From a virus, in IMG/VR virus record IMGVR_UViG_3300003873_000049, positions 1 through 50,851 of that record: a DNA stretch of 50,851 nucleotides; one strand, written 5' to 3'. A model generated the notes under the pieces. It did not search any database and was not told the origin of the DNA. It saw only the letters and a list, made by a program, of their open reading frames with translations. Both the position numbers and the translations under genes were made by a program. Below are positions 1 to 7,871 of this stretch, piece by piece; positions within the stretch are counted from its first letter, which is position 1; each line of letters begins with the position of its first letter.

Positions 1-74
1 ATATCCTAATTTTAATTTATCAAAAAAATAAGTTACAAAACAATATTATGGAAGAACCTAAGCTAATAGATTCT

Positions 75-461
75 TCATATAAAATCACTAAACTTAACTA
101 CTTCTCTTTCATCCATTATTTTCTGAGTTATAGCAGTGTGTTTTTCATACATAAATTTATTAATATTTTCTATTAACTCACTACCTACCCGACTAAAATC
201 ATACTCATCACCGAAATACATTTCTATAAGTTCTTCAGGAGTTAGTTTTTTCATCTCTTCTTTAAGATTAAAGGTTAGTGGAACTTGTTGTTCTATAACA
301 GGTTCAACTATTACTTGTTGTGATTCAACTATTTCTTCAACTTCAACATTGTTATTAAAGTCTTCAGGTGTAGCTGTATATATACGGTTACTATCTTCTT
401 CAGATTTAGGTTTAATTATAATACTATCTAAATCTAGAGTATTCATTCCTGCTAATGCCAT
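75..461 (-). CDS. Hypothetical acidic protein, 128 aa
   Basis: I do not recognise this protein. It is rich in Glu and Val, with a low-complexity stretch of V, E, Q and I around residues 38-60 followed by a helical, charged C-terminal half. It has no Cys and no membrane segment. The ATG is supported by AAAGGA eight bases upstream. It lies alone, directly downstream of a recurring promoter-like block and hairpin (477-560). The acidic composition would suit a scaffold or an interaction partner of virion proteins, but that is only a guess. Confidence 0.75.
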   Translation of the reverse strand: MALAGMNTLDLDSIIIKPKSEEDSNRIYTATPEDFNNNVEVEEIVESQQVIVEPVIEQQVPLTFNLKEEMKKLTPEELIEMYFGDEYDFSRVGSELIENINKFMYEKHTAITQKIMDEREVVKFSDFI

Positions 462-476
462 TTTAAATCCTTTATA

Positions 477-525
477 TTTATTTACATATTAGTTATATAT
501 GTCTATAAATAATTGGAAGTTAAAA
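477..525 (-). promoter_or_regulatory. Recurring AT-rich promoter-like block
   Basis: Read on the minus strand this contains ATTTATAG, then ATATATAACTAATATG, then TAAATAAA, ending just before the ribosome binding site of the 128-aa gene. Nearly the same block occurs upstream of the genes starting at 17958, 28372, 33620 and 48947, always in the same orientation relative to the gene. This is why I read it as a promoter. Confidence 0.5.
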
Positions 526-530
526 TGGTA

Positions 531-560
531 GTAACTAAGACTCTTACGAGTCTTAGTTAC
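531..560. terminator. Hairpin of the common family (GTAACTAAGACTC arm)
   Basis: The arms are GTAACTAAGACTC and its exact reverse complement around a TTAC loop. It lies between the stop of the gene at 590 (minus strand) and the promoter-like block at 477-525. It belongs to the repeated palindrome family seen at 19364, 20755, 25681 and 33703. No long U-tract follows, so it may be an RNA-processing or stability hairpin rather than a classical terminator. Confidence 0.6.
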
Positions 561-589
561 GTAGTAATAGATAAATCTATTTCTTTTTT

Positions 590-997
590 TCAGTGTAAAT
601 ACTGAGTTAATTCAGAATATGATTTCCTATTACGGATATTACAGATAAGTGTTTTACTAACATTGAAGTATTTAGCTATTTTATTAAACGACAATTTAGG
701 TTTTTCATTAAACTTAGTATCTAATTCTTCTATAAATTTTTTATCTATATGTCTCACATCATCTAACCCTTTTATTTTGGGTAAGAACACTTCAGACACT
801 ACTTGATGAGGAGGTAATGCTTGTCTATTTTCAGCACTCTTAACTTTTTCATCTTTAGTAAATAACCATACATATTTACCATTTCGTTTAGTATAGTCGT
901 ATAACTTCTTATCTACACCATCTTTAACCCTACGGTTACCTAGATTACTTATTTCGTAATCTGGGAACCTAGGGAACACTTTCCATTCTTCTTTCAT
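590..997 (-). CDS. Remnant NUMOD4/HNH homing endonuclease, 135 aa
   Basis: Residues 4-25 match the NUMOD4 DNA-binding motif of phage HNH homing endonucleases (EEW, FPDYEISNLG). Residues 64-85 resemble the first half of an HNH fold (HQVVSEVF, LDDVRHID). The second half (the NN...NLEW segment) is missing, and the chain passes straight into a helix-turn-helix-like tail (residues 103-122). The N-terminal 85 residues closely resemble the first module of the endonuclease at 15323-16894, sharing DYE.SN, DKKLY, TKD, NRQ, HQ.V.E and LDDV.H. It looks like a deletion derivative that has probably lost nuclease activity but may still bind DNA. The start has an AGGAG ribosome binding site. It is free-standing rather than in an intron. 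Confidence 0.7.
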   Translation of the reverse strand: MKEEWKVFPRFPDYEISNLGNRRVKDGVDKKLYDYTKRNGKYVWLFTKDEKVKSAENRQALPPHQVVSEVFLPKIKGLDDVRHIDKKFIEELDTKFNEKPKLSFNKIAKYFNVSKTLICNIRNRKSYSELTQYLH

Positions 998-1049
998 AGC
1001 AACTCCTGCGTACTGTAATTTTGTTTTTTATATAATTCATTAATGTTCC

Positions 1050-1094
1050 TTATCTATCTTATTAGTTATATAGTGTTGAAATAAAATGGAGTTC
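1050..1094 (-). promoter_or_regulatory. Promoter-like block upstream of the HNH remnant
   Basis: On the minus strand the block begins with GAACTCCATTTTATTT directly after the hairpin at 1095-1124 and continues with CTATATAACTAATAAG. This is the same order of elements as in the other cassettes of this window. Confidence 0.4.
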
Positions 1095-1124
1095 ATAACT
1101 AATACTCTTAAGAGTATTAGTTAT
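1095..1124. terminator. Perfect palindrome hairpin
   Basis: A 30-base perfect inverted repeat with arm ATAACTAATACTCTT. It sits just after the stop of the gene at 1136 on the minus strand and differs from the commonest copy only by an A-for-G change in each arm. Confidence 0.6.
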
Positions 1125-1135
1125 ATAAATATATA

Positions 1136-2692
1136 TTACTTACGAGACCAAAGTCTAGCTGATTCTTTTACAATATGACCAAACTTAGAACGCCCTAGTT
1201 CAGTAGCTACTATAGCATTACCATTAGAAGTAGCACGGATACCGCTAATAATTAAACCAGATACCTTTTTAAATAAAGCTAACTGTATTTCAGCTGCACC
1301 TTTTTTATTCTTGTCCTTCTCATTATCAACATTATCTCTCTCGTATTTTTTAGAGTTAGTCTCTACAACTTTTTCGGAAGCATCTACAGCTTTTTTAATA
1401 GCCGACAAGTTCTTATCAACATCTTTACTTTGTGCTTTAAGTTTTTTAGCAATAGCTAAACACTCGTTAACTTCAAGTGGTTTGATGTTTTTCTTATCGT
1501 CTAAGTAATCTTTACTGTCTACAGATAAAATTTTAGAAACTACATTAACACCACTAATCATTTTACCAACAGTTGACTTATAAGAAGCTATATCTTTAAT
1601 TTCGTCACCTTTAATATTTTTAATTTCGTCTATATTATCTTTAGCTAATGCGTCGTATGCTTCCTTGGCCTCTGTACTAACAGTTAAAACTGTGTAAGAA
1701 ATTTTATTAGGAGCTTTATTAATTTCTAAAACTGATACTGACCAATTATCATCGACAAGTTTATCTATTTCGCTATTACCTATTTCACCTAACGTACCAG
1801 CTGTAGTAGTTCCATTATACTGTGTATCTGCCGATGTCCACATAACTGCTGGATTTTTAGCAGTAGATGTTAGAGCTGCTGCTATTTTTTCAATAATTAC
1901 CTTTGAACTTGTTTTAGATGCAGCATTATCGTCTGTTTTATCAATACTACCATCCTTACCAAACCAAGCCTCAATAATATTGGTTACTTTATCAGCTTCA
2001 ACTACACGCTTATCATCAGCAAAATCACCAGCTACAGTATTAGATACTGTCATTTTATCAATAAATTCTTCGATTACAGAACCAGTAATACTTTTCCCAG
2101 ATTGTGACATTAGTACAACGGGTATCTCTTTTGCAAGCATAGTTTGTATAGTTTCACTGAACTCATCAACATCAAGCTTGATGCGACCATCATTTTTAGC
2201 ATCTTTTACAAGTTGCTCAATATCGTCACTAGTAGATTCTTTTTTACCGAATAGACCTTTTAAGAAGTTCATAACTTTTACTAAAAGTACTCTAGCAAAT
2301 TCAAATGCTTTTTTAGCATACTTTTTGATAGTATCCATAACTTTCTTAGCCATGTCTGAGATAGACTCAACACCAGCTGTAACAGACTCTGCACCAGCAA
2401 CAATTTGACCAGCATCGCCATAACCGATAAGTCCCATAGCCATACTGAACGACTCAGCACCAACAGTAACTGCAACAGCTTGGTCACCAGTAGCATCAGC
2501 AACAGCCATAGCTAATGTGTTACCACGTTCGATATTAGCAGCGGTCATCTGTAACATATCTAACTGAGCTGCATTTTGAGCAGATGCCTCAACAGCAGCT
2601 ACAACTTCACCATAAGCGTCTAATGAGTTAAAATCTTTAGCAGCCACACCGTGAACACTAGATTCTAATCCTAAATCAATTTTTCCAAACAT
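1136..2692 (-). CDS. Putative processed internal head protein, 518 aa
   Basis: The N-terminal 110 residues are Ala/Ser/Val-rich and carry repeated G-x-E-S signatures: GLES at 8-11, GAES at 78-81 and 100-103, GVES at 107-110. G/A/S-x-E is the cleavage consensus described for the phiKZ head-maturation protease, so these may be propeptide processing sites. Residues 115-150 form a strongly amphipathic Lys-rich helix ending in a short hydrophobic stretch. The rest is hydrophilic and helical. The gene downstream (2791-4587) shares this plan. This suggests inner-body proteins packed with the DNA, but there is no family match I can name. AAGGA lies seven bases before the ATG. Confidence 0.5.
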   Translation of the reverse strand: MFGKIDLGLESSVHGVAAKDFNSLDAYGEVVAAVEASAQNAAQLDMLQMTAANIERGNTLAMAVADATGDQAVAVTVGAESFSMAMGLIGYGDAGQIVAGAESVTAGVESISDMAKKVMDTIKKYAKKAFEFARVLLVKVMNFLKGLFGKKESTSDDIEQLVKDAKNDGRIKLDVDEFSETIQTMLAKEIPVVLMSQSGKSITGSVIEEFIDKMTVSNTVAGDFADDKRVVEADKVTNIIEAWFGKDGSIDKTDDNAASKTSSKVIIEKIAAALTSTAKNPAVMWTSADTQYNGTTTAGTLGEIGNSEIDKLVDDNWSVSVLEINKAPNKISYTVLTVSTEAKEAYDALAKDNIDEIKNIKGDEIKDIASYKSTVGKMISGVNVVSKILSVDSKDYLDDKKNIKPLEVNECLAIAKKLKAQSKDVDKNLSAIKKAVDASEKVVETNSKKYERDNVDNEKDKNKKGAAEIQLALFKKVSGLIISGIRATSNGNAIVATELGRSKFGHIVKESARLWSRK

Positions 2693-2790
2693 ATTAATTC
2701 CTTAATTTTAAGTTTTATTTTTAGGCACTATACCTACAAGCACATAGTAGCTTATTAATGTTTACATTTATCTCAACTAATAATATAGTA

Positions 2791-4587
2791 TTAACTATTA
2801 TTAGTTAAAGTATCTTTAACTCCGATAGTAGCTTTATACTTTGTTAATTTTTCCATTAACTTATATATACTAAAATCTGATTTGTTATTTATTACTTTTA
2901 GAGAGTCATTCATAAATCCCGTTATAGCTTTATGATTACTAGTTCTATTGGACATAACTGTTGTTAGAGTATTAGTTATTATAGTTATGGAATCTAGAAA
3001 ATCAGTTTTGGATACTTCACTAAAATCCTTTTTTATTTTCTTTATATCAGATTCTTGCTGTTTTAATAACCTAATAACTTTATCATGATAAGCTTTATAC
3101 TCGTTTATCATACTACTTATACCGTCACTTACTTCTTTGTACCCGACACCAACTTCAGTAATGATTGAATTTATATCACCGTTACTGTTATCTTTAAAAA
3201 TAGTTAACCTACTAATATCGTCATTAATATTACTGTCTAATAAATCAAATATCTTTACAGGAACTATTTTTATATCCCCTACACTTGCTATTAACTTTAT
3301 AAACGATGCATACTTAGTAAATATTTCTTTAGGATTCTTACCATCAAAATGCTTACCACCTACAGCACTAGTTCTTAAGTTATCTAAAGCTTTTACCATA
3401 TCAGTACTACCATCGAAACCTTTAACACTACCATAAATAAACTCAACAATCTCAGATATTTCTTTAGTAAATGTTTCTAAATCTATTTTTTGTGATGCTA
3501 TGATAATAAATATCTCTACAGGATTACTACTCACAGCTATCCAATCGTTACTATTATTAACTTCATTAGGATACTTGTCTTTTAGAAATGGTGTAAGTTT
3601 ATCACCTAAACTATCTGAATATAATACTCTATCTTTGAAATTTGAATAAAGTACTTCTTTAAAGTTAATATATATTTCAATTAGTTTCTCCGTACTTAAA
3701 TCCATTTTACTATTATATGTACTAAGATAATCTTCCATAGCTCTTTTAGATATTGATGCTATAACTTCTGGAGTACTTTTTATATCAATACTAGTAATAA
3801 CTCCTAAATAACCTATAATAGCACCAGCTACAGTATCGTCGTCTTTATCAGTATTAAAAATAACTTTATTTAAAATCTTTTCAGAAAGTAAATCCATACT
3901 AACATGAACCATATTTTCTAAACCATTTTTAAAATCTGTTAGGTAACTATTAATAGTCGATAAGTTTATATCATCATTTTCTATATAGCGATTACCACTA
4001 TGTTTTTCTTTACCATAAATAATCATAGGATTAACTGCTAGTATCTCCTTAATCTCTTTCTCTAAGATTTCTAATGTACTATCTAAAGGTTTACTAAAAT
4101 CTTTACCATGTTCTCTAGCATTATTAGTTTCAGCGACTACTTTAGCTTTAGTTTCTTCATATACTTTTGTTAGTTTTTCAGAAGTAGTTTCTTTATCTTT
4201 CTTTTCATCAGAGATTAACTCTTTAAAGAACTTAACAATCTTTTCAACTATCTTAGCTAAAGTATCTACTATAGATGAAATTATAGAAGAGATAACATCG
4301 AAGATACCTTTTATAAGTCTAACTATACTATCACCAAAAGATTCGACTCCTTCAGTTATATCATATACTTCTCTATCTACACCAGTTAACTCATATATAG
4401 TACGAGCCTGCATTCTTAATAAGTCTACTGATACTGGCATCTCCTTAACTTCACAACTATCGACATAATTAGTTAAAGCAACAGCAGACTCTAGTCCTAC
4501 TGTTGCTTTAGATAAGTCTATGTGTTGTGAGCTATATTTACTTTCTAAATCCATTATATCTAAATAATCATTTTGATTATAACTCAT
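2791..4587 (-). CDS. Putative processed internal head protein, 598 aa
   Basis: It has the same plan as its neighbour at 1136-2692. A short N-terminal region carries GLES (31-34) and GVES (80-83). It is followed by a long amphipathic Ile/Val/Lys-rich segment (about 87-130) and a largely helical hydrophilic remainder. G-x-E fits the phiKZ-type prohead protease consensus. The ATG has GAGGAG upstream. It follows the genes at 4598 and 5543 in what looks like one minus-strand operon. The head role is inferred from the repeated cleavage-like motifs only. Confidence 0.45.
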   Translation of the reverse strand: MSYNQNDYLDIMDLESKYSSQHIDLSKATVGLESAVALTNYVDSCEVKEMPVSVDLLRMQARTIYELTGVDREVYDITEGVESFGDSIVRLIKGIFDVISSIISSIVDTLAKIVEKIVKFFKELISDEKKDKETTSEKLTKVYEETKAKVVAETNNAREHGKDFSKPLDSTLEILEKEIKEILAVNPMIIYGKEKHSGNRYIENDDINLSTINSYLTDFKNGLENMVHVSMDLLSEKILNKVIFNTDKDDDTVAGAIIGYLGVITSIDIKSTPEVIASISKRAMEDYLSTYNSKMDLSTEKLIEIYINFKEVLYSNFKDRVLYSDSLGDKLTPFLKDKYPNEVNNSNDWIAVSSNPVEIFIIIASQKIDLETFTKEISEIVEFIYGSVKGFDGSTDMVKALDNLRTSAVGGKHFDGKNPKEIFTKYASFIKLIASVGDIKIVPVKIFDLLDSNINDDISRLTIFKDNSNGDINSIITEVGVGYKEVSDGISSMINEYKAYHDKVIRLLKQQESDIKKIKKDFSEVSKTDFLDSITIITNTLTTVMSNRTSNHKAITGFMNDSLKVINNKSDFSIYKLMEKLTKYKATIGVKDTLTNNS

Positions 4588-4597
4588 AATAACTCCT

Positions 4598-5533
4598 CTA
4601 TCTTATTTCAGACAGTTTTTTAATTTTTAGATTAAGCTTATTAGCTTTTTCTTCATAATATTTAATAGCTTTATTAATTTCTGCATCTGGTTTTCCTTCA
4701 GCATTATTCTTAAGCTCTAATATACGAAGTTCAGTAATACGAGCATCATTCTTAATACTAGCTAATCTTAACGATTGTAAATCAATAATAAGTAACTGGA
4801 TATGATATAAAGGATTACCAATAAAGCTTCTACTAATGTCTTTATGAGTTTTCTTTTCTTCTTTATAATGGAAGTAGCCTAGAAATCTTTTAAGCAAAGT
4901 AGTTGTGTAGAAGTCTTTGATTTTGAATGTATCTTTAAAGAAGTCTAATACTAACTCAGTTGGTATAGTTGAAGTCTCTTCATATCTTAAAGTTTTCAAT
5001 GTTGGTACTTGTCCTATAGTATCAACTATCTGTTTAAAGTTAGCTTTCTCTAGTTCAGGTATAATCTTAACTAAAATAATAAGTTGGTGTGATAATTGTT
5101 GTTTAACCTTAGGGTCTAAATCAGAAGGTTCTTCTGAATAATATCTACCAGTTAAATAGTTGATAACTCTAATAAGTTCTGTAGATAAAAAGATACCTTC
5201 AGATATTAAAGCAAAAGCTATTTTAGTATTGACATTATGAGTGTTAGAAGTTACTGTATCTGATAACTCGTCTGAAATCTTAGATTTAAGAATCTGTAGG
5301 ATAGCTACATACTTCTTAACAACAGTCTCTACTCTCTTAAAGAAAATAGAATCATCTTTTAAGTTTAAAGTATTAAATAATACATTCTCACTAAGTTCTG
5401 TCTTACCTTCAGTTACTTTAATAAGTTCTGTAAGGTTAGGTAAAACATCTTTATTAATAGTTGTATCTACAGTTTCAACTACTTCTATTAAATCATCTTG
5501 AGTATAAATGATAGGGGCAAATCTCTTTTTCAT
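4598..5533 (-). CDS. Conserved-looking phage protein of unknown function, 311 aa
   Basis: A soluble, mostly helical protein with no cysteines and no recognisable catalytic motif. The last 60 residues are highly charged and predicted helical, with a Lys-rich end. It is second in a four-gene minus-strand run (5543, 4598, 2791, 1136) with short spacers, which suggests a shared late or structural role. AAAGGA precedes the ATG. Confidence 0.6.
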   Translation of the reverse strand: MKKRFAPIIYTQDDLIEVVETVDTTINKDVLPNLTELIKVTEGKTELSENVLFNTLNLKDDSIFFKRVETVVKKYVAILQILKSKISDELSDTVTSNTHNVNTKIAFALISEGIFLSTELIRVINYLTGRYYSEEPSDLDPKVKQQLSHQLIILVKIIPELEKANFKQIVDTIGQVPTLKTLRYEETSTIPTELVLDFFKDTFKIKDFYTTTLLKRFLGYFHYKEEKKTHKDISRSFIGNPLYHIQLLIIDLQSLRLASIKNDARITELRILELKNNAEGKPDAEINKAIKYYEEKANKLNLKIKKLSEIR

Positions 5534-5542
5534 AGTGTTCCT

Positions 5543-6661
5543 TTAAAACGGTGGTTTATTTTGCATTAATTCTTTAACAACTTTAGATATATCAGAATCT
5601 TTTTCTTTCTTAAGCATATCATAGTTAAGAACTGAAAATCCTGGGATACCGTCTAGTAACATAGTAACTTCTTCAGCCTCTACATCTACCATAGTTAATG
5701 AGAATGCTGATAACTTGTTAGTAACAGTATTTTTATACTTATCTTTTAAGATATTACCTTTAACTAACTTGTTTAATGTAGGTGTAAAAGAACTATCGAA
5801 TATATACATATTAAAGTTCTTAGAGAAAGAATTCTTATTATGGATTAAGTCTTTAACAGAATGAATCTTATCTACCTTATTAAGATATGTTGCGAAATCA
5901 TTTTCATTATCAAGTTTCTTTTTACGATACTCTTTAACTAAACTTGTAGCAAATACTAAATCTGATAATGATTTTAATCCTGCTCTATAATCATCAAGAA
6001 CATCGAAGAAACCTTTACCGTGTTTACTATCTACCATATTCTCCATTAGTGTATCCATCTTAGTATAAAGAATATTAGGATATATAATAATAGGTAAAGT
6101 TATAACTCTCTTATTACCTTTAGAAGATTCAAAGCTTAACTGTAACTCATAGCTATTGATAAAACTACTTACATCTTTTTGAATATAATTATTATTCTCT
6201 AATGTACTTTTAGTAACATCTTCTCTATCAGAACTTTCAAGAGCTGGTAATACATCATTGTTTAATAAATCGCCTACATAATCAAAAGCTTCATTACCTA
6301 TAGCGAATTGTCTAACAGCTTCTAAGTCTTCTAGTACACTTGATTTATTTACTTTATCTATAGCTACAACAGGATTTATACCATGTATCTCTACCATAAT
6401 ACGAATGGCTTGTGTTACAATACCAGTAAATGTCATCATCTCAGTTTTCATAAGGTTATTGAAAGTTTTAGTTTCCATATATCTTAAGTTATTATCTACT
6501 ACAACATTAGGTGTTATAATAAATTTAGATAGAACATTGGTAATTCTACCATTAGCAGCTATATCAGGTTCTAATTGAAGTGCTGTATCGTCTTCATTAT
6601 AAATTTTCTTTATAATATTCCCTAGGGTTTGTAATCCACTTTTAGTAATGCCATTCAACAT
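5543..6661 (-). CDS. Probable virion-associated protein, 372 aa
   Basis: First gene of the minus-strand run that leads to the putative internal head proteins. It reads as a globular alpha/beta protein. It has no membrane segment and no motif I can assign. AAGGAG lies six bases before the ATG. It is divergent from the plus-strand structural gene at 6783, so the 121-bp gap must hold two promoters. A structural role is suggested by context only. Confidence 0.5.
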   Translation of the reverse strand: MLNGITKSGLQTLGNIIKKIYNEDDTALQLEPDIAANGRITNVLSKFIITPNVVVDNNLRYMETKTFNNLMKTEMMTFTGIVTQAIRIMVEIHGINPVVAIDKVNKSSVLEDLEAVRQFAIGNEAFDYVGDLLNNDVLPALESSDREDVTKSTLENNNYIQKDVSSFINSYELQLSFESSKGNKRVITLPIIIYPNILYTKMDTLMENMVDSKHGKGFFDVLDDYRAGLKSLSDLVFATSLVKEYRKKKLDNENDFATYLNKVDKIHSVKDLIHNKNSFSKNFNMYIFDSSFTPTLNKLVKGNILKDKYKNTVTNKLSAFSLTMVDVEAEEVTMLLDGIPGFSVLNYDMLKKEKDSDISKVVKELMQNKPPF

Positions 6662-6782
6662 TGATACTCCTTAATGTACTTAATTTCATTATAATACTAC
6701 TATCTTGTTAATAACTAACTTAATACTTAAGTTATATAAACTATAAGGTTTTTTCATTTGAAAATTAATATAAGGATTTAAT
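6662..6782. promoter_or_regulatory. Divergent intergenic region
   Basis: This 121-bp, almost pure AT gap separates divergent genes. It includes a short inverted repeat (AACTTAATACTTAAGTT-like) and ends with AAGGATTTAATATG for the plus-strand gene. No clear copy of the minus-strand promoter block was found here. Confidence 0.35.
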
Positions 6783-7862
6783 ATGGCTGTTATAAAAAAC
6801 ATACATGATTTTATGGAAGGTAACGGTTTAGAAAACTCTTTGAAAGTTGTTACTGATACATTATATGGTTTTAACCATACCAAACAGATACCGATGTTAC
6901 CATCTAATAAAGATTATAATGGGTATACATTTTTTACAAGACCGCAGTTAAATCTTACTGACGATAACATACGTAATATAAGAGGATTCTATAAGTTCTT
7001 GAGTAATAGTCAGTATAGTTCTGAACGACTAGTTAGATTATTATTAGACCCTAGATTAGCTTACGGTATGGATACTGATTTATATAAACAGACTAGTCTA
7101 GATAGTCCGTTAGTAGATAAGTATAATGTGTTCTTACCTGTATTAAGTAATACCCTAGAAACATTATCAGGATGGCCAGATATAGTTACACCTACTTACA
7201 CTTCAGCACCTGGTCTTAGAAAAGAACAATGGGCTATGGTTGATGGTGCTTATAGTATATATGATGTGTTTGAGTTAACAGCTACTTTTAAGAACTTTGC
7301 TGGCGAACCTACTGGGCAGTTGTTTGAGTTATGGAACAGATACCCCTCGTTAGTATTTGAAGGACTATTAAATGTTTATAACGATTTTCTCTTGGCTAAT
7401 GAGTTTGATTATAATACTAGAATATATAGATTCATTACTGACGAGTCAGGTAGATTTATTAAAAAATCTGCTACTACTGGAGCTTCTTTTCCTACTGGTG
7501 AAGCTACGGGTAAAGTATTTGATTTTAATAGGAACACTAGTTACAGCGATCAGACCAAATCTATTACTACTAAATTCATTTCAGCGGGAGCAGTGTATAA
7601 CGACGATATAAGTTTATTAGAATTTAATACAGCTGTAGCTACATTTAATCCTATGGTCGCTATGTATTTAAAAGGTAATAAGAAATTATCTAATTTAGAA
7701 AAGATACCTTATGATTTATTACCTGCTTTTAATAATAGAGGTTATCCTGTAATAAATCTAGATACTAATGAATTAGAGTGGTTGATAGATAAAACTAGTC
7801 CATCATATCAGAAGATAGTTAATATACTAGTAGATAATAAAGAAACTAAAATTTATGTTTAA
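6783..7862 (+). CDS. Virion structural protein, 359 aa
   Basis: An alpha/beta protein with a Pro- and aromatic-rich N-terminal third, including an FFTRP.LNLTDDN segment around residues 50-65 and an LLDPRLAYG segment near residue 95. It has no enzymatic motif. It is followed ten bases later by the 952-aa gene, so the two are co-transcribed. Proteins of this type sit with tail or baseplate genes in giant myoviruses as far as I recall, but I cannot name the family. The start is set by AAGGA eight bases upstream. Confidence 0.55.
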   Translation: MAVIKNIHDFMEGNGLENSLKVVTDTLYGFNHTKQIPMLPSNKDYNGYTFFTRPQLNLTDDNIRNIRGFYKFLSNSQYSSERLVRLLLDPRLAYGMDTDLYKQTSLDSPLVDKYNVFLPVLSNTLETLSGWPDIVTPTYTSAPGLRKEQWAMVDGAYSIYDVFELTATFKNFAGEPTGQLFELWNRYPSLVFEGLLNVYNDFLLANEFDYNTRIYRFITDESGRFIKKSATTGASFPTGEATGKVFDFNRNTSYSDQTKSITTKFISAGAVYNDDISLLEFNTAVATFNPMVAMYLKGNKKLSNLEKIPYDLLPAFNNRGYPVINLDTNELEWLIDKTSPSYQKIVNILVDNKETKIYV

Positions 7863-7871
7863 GGAACAATA

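Noticed and set aside
1-74. Terminator at the left edge (GAAGAA ... TTCTTC)
   Set aside because: Only a weak stem with a bulge and a 14-base loop, and no U-tract; not enough to call.
1980-2408. Plus-strand open frame of 142 codons
   Set aside because: A shadow of the internal head protein gene with Ser/Thr-rich mirror composition and no start signals.
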